Positions 15,918 to 23,295 of a DNA stretch of 30,623 nt are shown in pieces (within the stretch, counting starts at the first letter, position 1; each line of letters begins with the position of its first letter). Below the pieces are notes generated by a model that worked only from the letters and a program-made list of their open reading frames with translations, did no database searches and was not told where the DNA came from. The stretch covers positions 1-30,623 of IMG/VR virus record IMGVR_UViG_3300042892_000612; one strand, written 5' to 3'. Source of the stretch: a virus. The position numbers were made by a program, and so were the translations under genes.

Positions 15918-17188
15918 GCGAAGTATTCTTGCAAGATCATTGAGGAGCTGGTGCGGGCAAGGCTGTCAGCGTTAACTCCATTAGTAACATCTTGTAATGT
16001 TCTATTTAGCCATATTGAGGGGAAATTCGTTGGACCAGTGGCGTACAAATGAATCTTGTAAGTCACAGCGGATGCGGATGCAGGTGAATCAAGAATCTGG
16101 ATGAATTGACTAGTGAAAACACTTCCACTAGTAGATCCAGTGCTATTTAAAGGAGCAATGCCGTACAACAATGAGCCTACGTTATTTGAGCCAATTTCCG
16201 TTCCATTACGAGTTATCCTGAATGCTCCGTAGGTTAAGCTTCCAGAAGCTCCAAGGTTGATAGCTATAGTAACCAACACCGTTGAGGCTGTGGATCTAGG
16301 AGTAATCGATGTGGTAAGCACCGTTATCTCAGTGCCAGATCCAGTGCTTGTAGCAACAAACGGACTTCCTCCAGCGGTGGAGTCTTGATAGAGGGTCTGT
16401 TTTACTTGAGGAGCATTGGAAGCACTTATCCCCAACGAACTCGCAGTGACAAGCCTTACCTTATTATCCGTTGCATCTTTGATCAGTACATTGTCGGCGG
16501 CAAGATCAACCGTTACGGTTGATAAGTTGGGAACCGTGATGTTGTCTGATCTTATCGCCAGCGTGTCGGTACCGGCATTTCCTATGGTAGTGTCCCCTGA
16601 GATATTAAGATCTCCGGTTATCCCAGCGTTTCCGTTAATCGAAAGAGCGTTTCCACCAAGAGTACCGGAGGTGGACAAATTTCCGGTTGCAGTAACCGCT
16701 CCAGTGACACCGAGTGTTCCAGCAATAACCGTATCTCCGCTTGCTGCCGCGACCGTGAATTTGTTGGTATTGACCGCAAAATTGCCGATTACCCCAGTGG
16801 CACCGGTCAGCGTGGAGGTTCCGGTGACCGCGAGGTTTCCTGGGACCGTGAGGTTGCCGGTGAGCGTGGTTGCTCCGGTGACATTGAGCGCACCGCCTAT
16901 GGTCGCTGCACCGCTCGTAATGAGGCTTGAGAGGTTGGTAGCCCCGGTGACAGCCAAAGTACCCGCAATGGCCGTGTTGCCGCTTGCAGAGGCCACTGTG
17001 AGCTTGTTAGTGGCTACGCTGAAGTCTCCGGTGGTATTGACTGCAGCGTTGGAGACTTGGAGTGCGGAGTCATTGCCGCTGCCGTCGCTGATGGCTTTGA
17101 GCGATGCGCCTACGGTGGAGTTGTCGGAGTTCTTGAGTAGGCCAGTGTAGGTCGATGCAACGCTACTGCCTGTGAGTGGTGTTCCCAT
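15914..17188 (-). CDS. Tail fibre-like repeat protein, 424 aa
   Basis: Residues about 45-235 are built from short Gly/Thr/Val/Ala repeats of the L-x-V-T-G-A-T type, expected to form a trimeric beta-helical fibre shaft. A longer block is duplicated: FSVATNKLTVASASGNTAIA (56-75) recurs as FAVNTNKFTVAAASGDTVIA (137-156). From about residue 255 the composition changes to a beta-sandwich-like tip with few repeats. The N-terminus (MGTPLTGSSVASTYTGLLK) is a likely attachment domain. Probable receptor-binding fibre. It starts one base after the stop of the lipoprotein-like gene. The shaft DNA is repetitive and gives a long antisense open frame that is not a gene. Confidence 0.75.
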   Translation of the reverse strand: MGTPLTGSSVASTYTGLLKNSDNSTVGASLKAISDGSGNDSALQVSNAAVNTTGDFSVATNKLTVASASGNTAIAGTLAVTGATNLSSLITSGAATIGGALNVTGATTLTGNLTVPGNLAVTGTSTLTGATGVIGNFAVNTNKFTVAAASGDTVIAGTLGVTGAVTATGNLSTSGTLGGNALSINGNAGITGDLNISGDTTIGNAGTDTLAIRSDNITVPNLSTVTVDLAADNVLIKDATDNKVRLVTASSLGISASNAPQVKQTLYQDSTAGGSPFVATSTGSGTEITVLTTSITPRSTASTVLVTIAINLGASGSLTYGAFRITRNGTEIGSNNVGSLLYGIAPLNSTGSTSGSVFTSQFIQILDSPASASAVTYKIHLYATGPTNFPSIWLNRTLQDVTNGVNADSLARTSSSMILQEYFA

Positions 17189-17189
17189 A

Positions 17190-17420
17190 TCAGTTCTTCG
17201 GTAAAACGTACCAACCTGCCGGCAGAACCACCTTGGATGGCCCCACCAGCTTCTTATCTTTGTCGAATCCGTAGACGCTAGCCTTAGTAGGCTCGGCTAG
17301 CATCACGGGATCACCGTTTGGCACCAGGACCACCTTCGTCATCTGGCAACCCAGGCAGATCGGCAACACGGCCAGCCAGATCATTCTTGAGATCATCAGG
17401 TGCTTTGCCATGTTGCACAT
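17190..17420 (-). CDS. Small lipoprotein-like secreted protein
   Basis: A 76-residue protein starting with a hydrophobic signal (MIWLAVLPICLGC) that ends in two closely spaced Cys, then a short beta-rich domain with NGDPVMLAEPTKASVYGF and VVLPAGWYVLP. The Cys pair suggests lipid attachment, but the lipobox is not canonical (Cys at -3). About 110 bases overlap the 57-residue gene in another frame. That arrangement recalls nested spanin pairs, so an outer-membrane spanin-like role is possible. ATG codons at 17420, 17411 and 17396 are all usable starts; none has a Shine-Dalgarno. Confidence 0.65.
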   Translation of the reverse strand: MCNMAKHLMISRMIWLAVLPICLGCQMTKVVLVPNGDPVMLAEPTKASVYGFDKDKKLVGPSKVVLPAGWYVLPKN

Positions 17421-17484
17421 CGGTGGGTGGTGTTGCTCGTAGGAAGTCGAGGATTGCCCGAAGGATCTGATAGATCCAGTTCAC
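17311..17484 (-). CDS. Small amphipathic/membrane-associated protein, 57 aa
   Basis: A short gene starting with GTG at 17484, overlapping the upstream stop by GTGA, and ending inside the lipoprotein-like gene in a different frame. Residues 2-17 (NWIYQILRAILDFLRA) form an amphipathic or membrane-associating helix. A linker and a polar, acidic KAPDDLKNDLAGRVADLPG segment follow. Similar short phage proteins with an N-terminal NW hydrophobic helix and a polar tail often lie in lysis cassettes, which is my basis for suspecting a lysis role, perhaps the inner partner of the lipoprotein. Function not proven. Confidence 0.6.
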   Translation of the reverse strand: MNWIYQILRAILDFLRATPPTDVQHGKAPDDLKNDLAGRVADLPGLPDDEGGPGAKR

Positions 17485-17672
17485 GGCTTAGGAGCTTCGG
17501 CTTCCTTGGCATCCTTGGCCCAGATCAGGCCGATACCAGCGGTCACCGCGGCAATGGTCGAGGCGATGTCGATGTTGGTGCTGGCATCACCGTCGAAGGT
17601 AGCCCGAAGGGCACCACCGACAGCGATAAGGATTGCACCAACACCGGCGAGAGTTGTTTTCGTGTTTTTCAT
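17481..17672 (-). CDS. Small two-segment membrane protein, holin-like
   Basis: A 63-residue protein with two hydrophobic segments, about residues 8-24 (LAGVGAILIAVGGALRA) and 35-51 (ending AAVTAGIGLIWAKD), separated by an acidic DGDAS loop and ending in a charged tail. Length and topology match class II holins, and the GLIxAKD ending is frequent in small phage membrane proteins. ATG 17672 overlaps the stop of the 56-residue gene (ATGA). A holin role is inferred from topology and neighbours; no endolysin gene is seen in the window. Confidence 0.65.
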   Translation of the reverse strand: MKNTKTTLAGVGAILIAVGGALRATFDGDASTNIDIASTIAAVTAGIGLIWAKDAKEAEAPKP

Positions 17673-17839
17673 TTAGAGCGGAATAATCGAAACGCTGCGT
17701 AACAGGCGCAAAGTAAGCCGATCAGCGCGGTGATAAGCCTTACCCAGTCGGTGAGGATTGGAATAAACGAAACAGCGGTGGCACCTGCCGCTGCTGCTAG
17801 GCTGAGTCCAGGGCTGGTGCTGCTGTTTGTTGGTTCCAT
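17669..17839 (-). CDS. Small two-segment membrane protein, second holin-like gene
   Basis: A 56-residue gene. It starts at ATG 17839, sharing one base with the previous TAA (TAATG), and ends in an ATGA overlap with the next small membrane gene. Residues about 12-29 (LSLAAAAGATAVSFIPIL) and 33-50 (VRLITALIGLLCACYAAF) are hydrophobic; the tail RLFRSK is basic. The two-helix topology with a basic C-terminus suits a holin or antiholin. Together with the 63-residue gene it may form a holin/antiholin pair. This is inference from topology only. Confidence 0.6.
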   Translation of the reverse strand: MEPTNSSTSPGLSLAAAAGATAVSFIPILTDWVRLITALIGLLCACYAAFRLFRSK

Positions 17840-18099
17840 TACTCGGTGGGCTGGACGGCTTCAACCACCGGATTCGCCGCCTTGTAAGCCTCCACAACCG
17901 CCGGAGTCCACAACGCATTGGCAATATTCACCACCTCGGTCGGCTGACCTTCCAGCGAATCACCGGGGACGAGCGTATACTGAGCGGTAATCTCACTTCC
18001 GACAATCGCGCCGTCGCTGTCGTAATCGATTCCGGTCGTGACGAACAGCGAGTTGTTCTGATTGCACTGCACTGCGACAATATCAACTGGTACGATCAT
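17839..18099 (-). CDS. Tandem paralogue B, small conserved phage protein, 86 aa
   Basis: Unknown function. The C-terminal half carries a signature YTLVPGDSLEGQP..VVNIANALWTP.VVEAYKAA that recurs in the upstream neighbour, so the two genes arose by duplication. The N-terminal half predicts a beta hairpin (VDIVAVQCNQNNSLFV, then a D-Y-D-S-D-G loop). It is coupled to the paralogue upstream by ATGA and to the membrane gene downstream by TAATG. The position between fibre and lysis-like genes suggests a fibre-associated or accessory virion role. Confidence 0.65.
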   Translation of the reverse strand: MIVPVDIVAVQCNQNNSLFVTTGIDYDSDGAIVGSEITAQYTLVPGDSLEGQPTEVVNIANALWTPAVVEAYKAANPVVEAVQPTE

Positions 18100-18347
18100 T
18101 GGATGGTGGGGCTAGAGGTTTGAGCGGCGGCGTAGGCTGCGACAGCGGCAGGAGTCCAGACAGCGTTGGCAATCGCTACAACCTGTTCCGGCTGACCCGT
18201 AAGGTCTGAGCCGGGAGCGAGACAGTAGCGGCGGAATGTGGAAGCCTTCACGGCTTCTCCATCGACGATCTGGTCCGCTAGTCGAACCTGAAGGACGGTT
18301 GAAGGGAGAACCTCGCAGAGCGAGAAGATGGTGCGTTCTGTTAGCAT
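18096..18347 (-). CDS. Tandem paralogue A, small conserved phage protein, 83 aa
   Basis: This 83-residue protein shares with its downstream neighbour a block reading YCLAPGSDLTGQP..VVAIANAVWTPAAVAAYAAA (about residues 43-78), with Y, PG, L, GQP, IANA, WTP and AY all conserved. The N-terminal 40 residues differ more. ATG 18347 starts 4 bases after the fibre stop; the longer frame to 18413 would start inside the fibre gene. No enzymatic motif. Duplication followed by N-terminal divergence suggests two versions of one adaptor-like part, possibly for the two fibre genes that flank the pair. Confidence 0.65.
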   Translation of the reverse strand: MLTERTIFSLCEVLPSTVLQVRLADQIVDGEAVKASTFRRYCLAPGSDLTGQPEQVVAIANAVWTPAAVAAYAAAQTSSPTIQ

Positions 18348-18351
18348 AGGG

Positions 18352-19476
18352 TTAGGCTGTAAAGTAAGTTGCAGTAAACATAATGCCCCCATTATCATCA
18401 TAAGGAACGGCACTTATTGCGCCGCCTCCAACAGGAGATTGATACAATAAAAAACTAATTGAATTAGGGCTTGCATAAAGAAGTGGAAAATTGGATGCGG
18501 TTAAAGCAATGTTAGAGAAGTATCCAATTGTGCCGCTTGTGTAATTGTTTGCAATATTTCCAGTTGTAAAAGGAAGCCCCGCAAAAGCAAGATCTCCTGT
18601 TCCTGTTCCACCACCACCGTAAGCAAGATAAACTTGAACGGTTACAAGCCTTCCTACTTTAGTGTATCTTCCTGTGTTGGCAAAATAAGTCCCAATTGTT
18701 CCAGCGGTCGTGGTTCCAATCACAGTCGGCGTAAACGTCCCCTCCTCGTAATCGTTCAGTACGTTCGCAGTAGCCGTTCCGGTTCCGCCGGTAACAGCGG
18801 AGAAGTCGATGCCGGTGCCGGACGTAGTCATCACTACGTTGCCGTTGGCTATTTTTACGTTGCCAGTGGAGTCGATTCGCATCCGTTCAGCAGTTGCCAC
18901 TCCGTTTGCGGTAACACCAAACACCATTGCGCTGGCGTAATTATTGTCCGTAGCGTTTTCCTTGATTGTTTTAATGTATCCCGCACGGCCAATCACCGTG
19001 CTTGGAGCTTGGAAAACATAACCCATGCTCAATCCGCCGCCGTTATTAATGGCAAGAGGAGATGTATCAATCACAGCCAGCGATTGAATGTCTGTTCCAG
19101 TTCCAATTGCACTGCGAACATCAAGTTTTGAACCAGCAATCGGTGTCGCCGTACCAATACCCACCCGATCATTTGTCGCATCAACCTTCAGCGTCGAGGT
19201 GTCCACCGTCAGATCGCCGGTAACAACAGCGGATGCAAGTGTCGAAACACCAGTCACACCCAGCGTCGTCCCCACCGTAGCCGCGCCGGTGATGGTGGCG
19301 GAAGCGAGGGTGGCGGTGCCGCCGGAGCCTAGGATCTGGTTGACGGTTACCTTCTTAGTGGTGCCGCTCGCGGTTATGGTGTTATCCAGCAGATCCACCA
19401 TTGGCATGGGGAAGGTTGCCGGATTAACCGGATTAGCTGAAATGGCCGTTAAGGCTGTGATTTTTACGTCTGCCAT
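18352..19476 (-). CDS. Tail fibre/appendage protein, 374 aa
   Basis: A second fibre-type protein. Residues about 45-105 contain T-G-A/A-S-A repeats like those of the other fibre, then a NDRVGIGTATP motif common in fibre shafts. A middle region has MRIDSTGNVKI. The C-terminal head from about residue 240 begins LNDYEEGTFTPTVIG, a motif frequent at the start of phage fibre tip domains, and has a glycine-rich beta core. A likely receptor-binding or appendage protein. It starts one base after the stop of the 79-residue gene. DNA for the tip is A/T-richer (18360-18720) than the shaft, consistent with tip exchange. Confidence 0.75.
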   Translation of the reverse strand: MADVKITALTAISANPVNPATFPMPMVDLLDNTITASGTTKKVTVNQILGSGGTATLASATITGAATVGTTLGVTGVSTLASAVVTGDLTVDTSTLKVDATNDRVGIGTATPIAGSKLDVRSAIGTGTDIQSLAVIDTSPLAINNGGGLSMGYVFQAPSTVIGRAGYIKTIKENATDNNYASAMVFGVTANGVATAERMRIDSTGNVKIANGNVVMTTSGTGIDFSAVTGGTGTATANVLNDYEEGTFTPTVIGTTTAGTIGTYFANTGRYTKVGRLVTVQVYLAYGGGGTGTGDLAFAGLPFTTGNIANNYTSGTIGYFSNIALTASNFPLLYASPNSISFLLYQSPVGGGAISAVPYDDNGGIMFTATYFTA

Positions 19477-19477
19477 A

Positions 19478-19717
19478 TTAGTTAACTGTTAAGATTAGTT
19501 TTCCCAAGTCTTCTTGTGTTAAAAATGTAGAGCCATCCTCAATCACTATGCTTTCAAATGTCCCATCTGATATCACAATGTAGTCCGTTATTAACTCTAA
19601 AGTAAGCGGCTGTGCATCTTCGGTAACAAGAGCGCGTCTCTCGACAGGCGGATCGACGGGCGTGACGTTTCCGCCAGACCCACTCGAAGCCAATCGTGTT
19701 CCGAGAGCGAGTGTCAC
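19478..19717 (-). CDS. Hypothetical virion-type protein, 79 aa
   Basis: A GTG at 19717 follows the previous TAA after two bases and gives a compact 79-residue protein. It has a Ser/Gly-rich N-terminal segment, then alternating hydrophobic/acidic strands (TLELITDYIVISDGTFESIV) ending LGKLILTVN. It is probably a small beta-rich fibre-linked or decoration protein. The open frame continues to 19828 but would overlap the neighbour for more than 100 bases, so the GTG is preferred. Family not recognised. Confidence 0.6.
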   Translation of the reverse strand: MTLALGTRLASSGSGGNVTPVDPPVERRALVTEDAQPLTLELITDYIVISDGTFESIVIEDGSTFLTQEDLGKLILTVN

Positions 19718-19719
19718 GG

Positions 19720-19986
19720 TTAGGAGCTGATGATTCCGTTGAACGCAACCACCTGACCACTGGAAATCTGGAAGCTTGTGATCGGCCCGGGAAGCGTAAT
19801 GCCAGCGGGGATAGCCACTGCGGACCAAGTGCCGCTGATTCCATTACCGGTGATCGAGGTAAAGGTTGTTGCGGCAATCGTGGTGATCGCAACGAATGGG
19901 CCAGTGGTCAACGCGGTAGAGGTCACGAGCTGGAAGCCCGCATTGCCCATCGAATACTCGGTTGCCAGATTAGATTCTATGCTCAT
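19720..19986 (-). CDS. Conserved small phage virion-type protein, 88 aa
   Basis: Resembles a widespread phage family of about 90 residues with an N-terminal EYSMGNAGFQLVTST motif, a central AITTIAATTFTSITG stretch, and a C-terminal IPAGITLPGPITSFQISSGQVVAFNG strand set. The fold is probably a small beta sandwich. Function is not established; it commonly lies near fibre or capsid genes, as here. The start at 19986 is fixed by an ATGA overlap with the upstream gene; three more residues are possible. Confidence 0.7.
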   Translation of the reverse strand: MSIESNLATEYSMGNAGFQLVTSTALTTGPFVAITTIAATTFTSITGNGISGTWSAVAIPAGITLPGPITSFQISSGQVVAFNGIISS

Positions 19987-20237
19987 ATGTCCCAAATTTT
20001 ACGGATCTGATTCTTGCTGAAAGTGCTTTCAAAGCGGGTACCCTGCCGGTCTTCCATCCGGCTAAAGCCCTGCTTCACCTTGTCCTTGAGTTCGGCTTCG
20101 CGGGCAAAACCGGTAACCCCGAAGCGGGCTACCGGCTGCCTCGTCCAGCGTTCACCCTTGATCACAAGAGAATCGGTTCCCATTGGAGCGATTTGCTCCA
20201 AGGACTTGCCTTTGTTCTCGAAGGTGTAGATCGGCAT
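19983..20237 (-). CDS. Hypothetical basic protein, 84 aa
   Basis: An 84-residue Lys/Arg-rich protein beginning MPIYTFENKGKSLEQIAP, with a central RWTRQPVARFGVTG stretch and a C-terminus rich in charged helices. The opening recalls FmdB-like zinc ribbons, but there are no Cys, so it is not one. It starts one base after the previous stop and ends in ATGA. Its position after the capsid suggests a minor head or connector protein. Unknown family. Confidence 0.6.
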   Translation of the reverse strand: MPIYTFENKGKSLEQIAPMGTDSLVIKGERWTRQPVARFGVTGFAREAELKDKVKQGFSRMEDRQGTRFESTFSKNQIRKIWDI

Positions 20238-20238
20238 G

Positions 20239-20625
20239 TTAGGACTCCATCTCGCTGTCGTACTCGGAAACCATGTTTCGCATACCTTCTTCGTCCATTG
20301 GTTCCATTGATTCCTTGCCGGCCTTCTCGTACTCGGCGGGCATACCGTTCACGCTTTGGATCTCAACGTAAGCCTCACCGTTTTCAAGCTTCTTGAGAAT
20401 ACCCCGAACTTCCTGTAGGACAACTTCATCACCAACCTCGGGGGAAGCCTGTTGGCCATCTTCCGTGTCAGTGGAAAGAGCCTCGACTGGAATCGCAATC
20501 ATTGGCGCATTGTTGTCAGCCTCATCACATCCGCAAGCGGAATGAGAAGGGGCACCACCGATTTCTCGACGATGCCCCTTTGGGCCGACGGCAATCACCA
20601 TGATGGTGGCCGTCTTAGGTCGCAT
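20239..20625 (-). CDS. Hypothetical acidic protein, 128 aa
   Basis: A 128-residue protein in two parts. The N-terminal part (to about 40) is basic and ends in a HSACGCDEAD motif with two Cys. The C-terminal part is acidic, with VGDEVVLQEVRGILKKLENGEAYVEI (about 65-90), which looks like a small beta domain, and then a very acidic Met/Glu tail. It directly follows the capsid gene (one-base gap), a frequent place for capsid-associated or decoration proteins. That is inference from position. Confidence 0.6.
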   Translation of the reverse strand: MRPKTATIMVIAVGPKGHRREIGGAPSHSACGCDEADNNAPMIAIPVEALSTDTEDGQQASPEVGDEVVLQEVRGILKKLENGEAYVEIQSVNGMPAEYEKAGKESMEPMDEEGMRNMVSEYDSEMES

Positions 20626-20626
20626 A

Positions 20627-21781
20627 TTACAGCGTGGTAGAGGTCTTCGTACGATGCACCAGGTACCACACCGGGTTAGCAGTCGAGCCAGTGTTACCAG
20701 CGGCCAAACGCAGAGCGGCGAAGTAGAGCTTCACACCAACGGTGACGAGCTGGTTCAACGGATCGCTCTTGTCGGGGGTATCGGTGATCACAACCTTCGG
20801 GGACAACGGATCATCACCGGTCAAGGCAGGGATACCGAACGACTCGTTACCGAAGAAGAACGAGGCGATGATGTCCTTGCTAACCGCCAGACCGCCACCA
20901 GCCGCAGTGGCCTGATACACGAACTCATCACCAGCGGTGCTGGAACCGGTGCTGACAAACGAGTTGGTCTGAGTGACAACGCGGCAACCGTAGATGGAAC
21001 CCACCTCGCCCTTGTAGAACGGGGTACCCTTGTTGCCGTAGTTGGAGGCGTTCAACCAATCGGCATCGCGCATCAAATCACGGGTAACACGAGGATCGGT
21101 CGCCAGGACGTAGCCGCCATTGATCATCGGAGCGCGGTTACGCTTCAGACGAGTCATGGAATCGAGGACAGCAGAAGCGGTCATCGTGGTGTTGGCGGCG
21201 GTCGTATCGCTGTTCAACGCGGAGAAGGTCTGAGTGGTCAGCGTAGCGGGGTTACCGTACACCTTGATACCACCAGAACTTGCAACAGTGTTACAAGCGT
21301 CCGAGTTATCGAACGTACCAGCACCCTCAGCAGCGGAACCGATAGAGGAACCGCTGGCGGTGAGGTTAGAACCGATCAGGGTGTTACGAATGACCGAGTC
21401 AACCCAGAGGGCCATGTCCAGACCGGAAGTCTTGGTGGCCTGCTGGAGCGAGTTGAACAGGTCCGTAGCGCGGAGGATGTCGGTCAATCCGATCACCTGA
21501 CCGTACTGAGCGAGGCTCTTGCTGAGGCTGTTGAGAACAAGGGAACGATAGTTTCCAGAGCTGATAGGAGTACCTTCAGAACTGATGGTCTGGACGCCAG
21601 CAACGCTCGGCGCACCAAAGCGGAACATCGTGATGGCCTTGTTACCATTATTCTTGGGGATCGGAGCCTTCATGGAGAACTGATCAAGAATCGTCTCCTG
21701 TTGGACGATCGAGAGAAGCTCCTTGCTGAAGAAGTTCTGGAACTGACTGGTTAGCGTGGTTGAAGTAGTAATGCCTGCCAT
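20627..21781 (-). CDS. Major capsid protein (N4-gp56-like, HK97 fold)
   Basis: A 384-residue protein that matches the N4-gp56 family of HK97-fold capsids. It has an N-terminal arm (ITTSTTLTSQFQNFFSKELL), an IPKNNGNKAITMFRFGAPS strand region, the EGTPI...L.LSLAQYGQVIGLTDILRAT segment, the spine-like helix ALWVDSVIRNTLIG, and a late NGGYVLATDPRVTRDLMRDADW block. It is preceded by a scaffold gene and followed by small head genes. The leader is A/C-rich (CACAACCACAACTAAAAT) with no Shine-Dalgarno. A same-length antisense open frame (20600-21754 plus) is a composition artefact. Confidence 0.88.
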   Translation of the reverse strand: MAGITTSTTLTSQFQNFFSKELLSIVQQETILDQFSMKAPIPKNNGNKAITMFRFGAPSVAGVQTISSEGTPISSGNYRSLVLNSLSKSLAQYGQVIGLTDILRATDLFNSLQQATKTSGLDMALWVDSVIRNTLIGSNLTASGSSIGSAAEGAGTFDNSDACNTVASSGGIKVYGNPATLTTQTFSALNSDTTAANTTMTASAVLDSMTRLKRNRAPMINGGYVLATDPRVTRDLMRDADWLNASNYGNKGTPFYKGEVGSIYGCRVVTQTNSFVSTGSSTAGDEFVYQATAAGGGLAVSKDIIASFFFGNESFGIPALTGDDPLSPKVVITDTPDKSDPLNQLVTVGVKLYFAALRLAAGNTGSTANPVWYLVHRTKTSTTL

Positions 21782-21799
21782 ATTTTAGTTGTGGTTGTG

Positions 21800-22756
21800 C
21801 TATTGGTTGCTTTCCCGATCGAACTCTCGTGTCGCTCGCATGAGCGCATCCCTTTGCTCCTTCATGGATAGCTTGGAAAAATCCTTTTCCTCTGCTTTGA
21901 GTTGTCCTGCCGGAACGCTTTTACCAATGGCGGTCTTCTGCTGGAGCTTATTGAGCTGTTCTTTCAGAGACTTATTCTCGGCTTCTACAGACTGAAATCG
22001 ACCCGCAGTATCTTGGAGCTTCATCAATTCTACCGCATGGGCTAACCCATTGGGCAGCGTTGTTAAGATCGGAATGCGCTGCAACAACTCAACCGTTCGC
22101 TTGTACTCGTTACTGGACTGATCCTTCAACCAAGTCTCTTTCTCGGACAACTTGTTGAAATTATCTGCCCAGGTCTTCGTAAAGCGTTCCTGTTGAACCT
22201 GCTGCTGCTTCACACTCACGGTCTTACGGACGCCATCAGCCTTGGCTCGCGCTGCCTTGGCCAACTGAGAGTCACCGTCCGCATCGAATTCCTTGGCCGC
22301 AGCCTCGTAATCCTCCGCAGTGTAACCCTTCTCGTCCCGAAAAGAATTGGTATCGGCAACCGTGGATTGCTCCCGTTGCTTGATCCACTCTTCCCGTTCA
22401 CGCCTCACCGCCTCGCGCTCGGCCCTGATAGCCTCCTTCTCAGCGTTGATTTGTTCCCAGGTCTTGGTCTTTCGATTCTGATCCTGGGCGAATTTGCTTT
22501 TCTGATCCTTCGGCTTCTCCTCCTTCTGCTTGGCCTTTGAATCGGTCTCTGACTTACTGCTCGTGCCTACATCATCTTGCTCGCGGTTATTAACCTCTTT
22601 ACTGGCACTCCCCTCATTGGAGGAATCTTGCTCAACCGAAGCTGACTCGTTTTTATTTTGAGTCTGCTCCCGTGGTTGGCTGTCGATATCGACACCAGCA
22701 TCGTGATCATTGGCCAAAGCGAGCATCGCATCGGCACTCATTGTTTCATCTGACAT
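21800..22756 (-). CDS. Scaffolding protein
   Basis: A 318-residue protein with the typical scaffold profile: no Cys, very charged, an acidic Ser/Asn/Gln-rich N-terminal third, and coiled-coil stretches around residues 90-135 (ERE and RRE repeats) and 235-270. It is encoded between portal-side genes and the capsid gene, the usual scaffold position. It should nucleate procapsid assembly and then leave. A basic C-terminus (LMRATREFDRESNQ) may contact the capsid. ATG 22756 is preferred over 22804: it begins the acidic region and has a CAA-type leader ending AGCACAAT. Confidence 0.8.
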   Translation of the reverse strand: MSDETMSADAMLALANDHDAGVDIDSQPREQTQNKNESASVEQDSSNEGSASKEVNNREQDDVGTSSKSETDSKAKQKEEKPKDQKSKFAQDQNRKTKTWEQINAEKEAIRAEREAVRREREEWIKQREQSTVADTNSFRDEKGYTAEDYEAAAKEFDADGDSQLAKAARAKADGVRKTVSVKQQQVQQERFTKTWADNFNKLSEKETWLKDQSSNEYKRTVELLQRIPILTTLPNGLAHAVELMKLQDTAGRFQSVEAENKSLKEQLNKLQQKTAIGKSVPAGQLKAEEKDFSKLSMKEQRDALMRATREFDRESNQ

Positions 22757-22812
22757 ATTGTGCTTGTATTCGTTTGCTGGTCCGCACAGACGCAGCAACC
22801 GCAACTTTGATC

Positions 22813-23136
22813 CTATGTATTCGTGACAGAATCCGGATCATCTTCCTGTCCCGTAATTGATTCTCGGTCGGCCATCATCTCGATGACCTTCACAAGACTG
22901 GCCTGACCCATTGCAAATCCAGAGGAGTATTGCAAATGGTTTCTGTCCGTAATTGCAGAAGCGTTCTGCATAAGAACAGTGTTCAGGAGAGCGTCCTTGA
23001 ACTTTTTTCCGGTCTCGCTCTTGAAAAAGTTATTGAGGGTTGTCGCGTCATCCCTGTTCCAAGGAAGCGCATCGACCCAGCATTGATGCCGGCCAAAAGT
23101 CCATGCGGCGCGGACTCGTGAAATGAGTGAGATCAT
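22813..23136 (-). CDS. Conserved small head protein, 107 aa
   Basis: A 107-residue protein of a type often found between portal and scaffold genes. A WNRDDATTLNNFFKSETGKKF motif (about 26-46) is followed by two helices with Gln/Asn/Met and a final GMAG-like turn (GFAMGQASLVKVIEMMADRE). No enzymatic residue is apparent. Its start can be ATG 23136 (TGATG overlap) or GTG 23139. A head-assembly role is inferred from position. Confidence 0.65.
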   Translation of the reverse strand: MISLISRVRAAWTFGRHQCWVDALPWNRDDATTLNNFFKSETGKKFKDALLNTVLMQNASAITDRNHLQYSSGFAMGQASLVKVIEMMADRESITGQEDDPDSVTNT

Positions 23137-23291
23137 CACTTAGCCTTCTTGCGACCGGCTGCGGCGCGGCGCATGAACTCTGCGGCCCCAAGATTCTTGC
23201 GACCAATGTATGCCGCGAGAGCTTTGGGATCATCCGCGCCCTCCTTCTTGAGTTGCGTTGCCAGTTTGCTGAACTTCGATTTCTTTTTCAT
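23136..23291 (-). CDS. Small basic phage protein, 51 aa
   Basis: A very basic 51-residue protein (MKKKSKFSKLATQLKKEG, then AAYIGRKNLGAAEFMRRAAAGRKK). The type is common in phages, with Lys-rich ends and a helical AAYIGRK core; it may bind DNA or RNA. It starts four bases after the previous stop and shares one base with the next ATG. The longer frame to 23420 lies inside the neighbouring gene. Role unknown. Confidence 0.65.
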   Translation of the reverse strand: MKKKSKFSKLATQLKKEGADDPKALAAYIGRKNLGAAEFMRRAAAGRKKAK

Positions 23292-23295
23292 AAAT

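Noticed and set aside
16416-17150. Plus-strand open frame opposite the fibre shaft
   Set aside because: It mirrors the Gly/Thr/Val repeats of the fibre and has a Val/Pro-rich sequence typical of the complement of such repeats.
17673-17924. 83-codon minus frame over the holin-like gene
   Set aside because: Arg/Leu/Ser-rich product without pattern; the other minus frame gives a two-helix protein with exact TAATG and ATGA junctions.
20600-21754. Long plus-strand open frame (384 codons) opposite the capsid gene
   Set aside because: The minus frame is a clear N4-gp56-like capsid with neighbours on the same strand; the plus product is Arg/Gly/Val/Ser-rich with no recognisable domain and no start signal. 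It is a codon-bias shadow.
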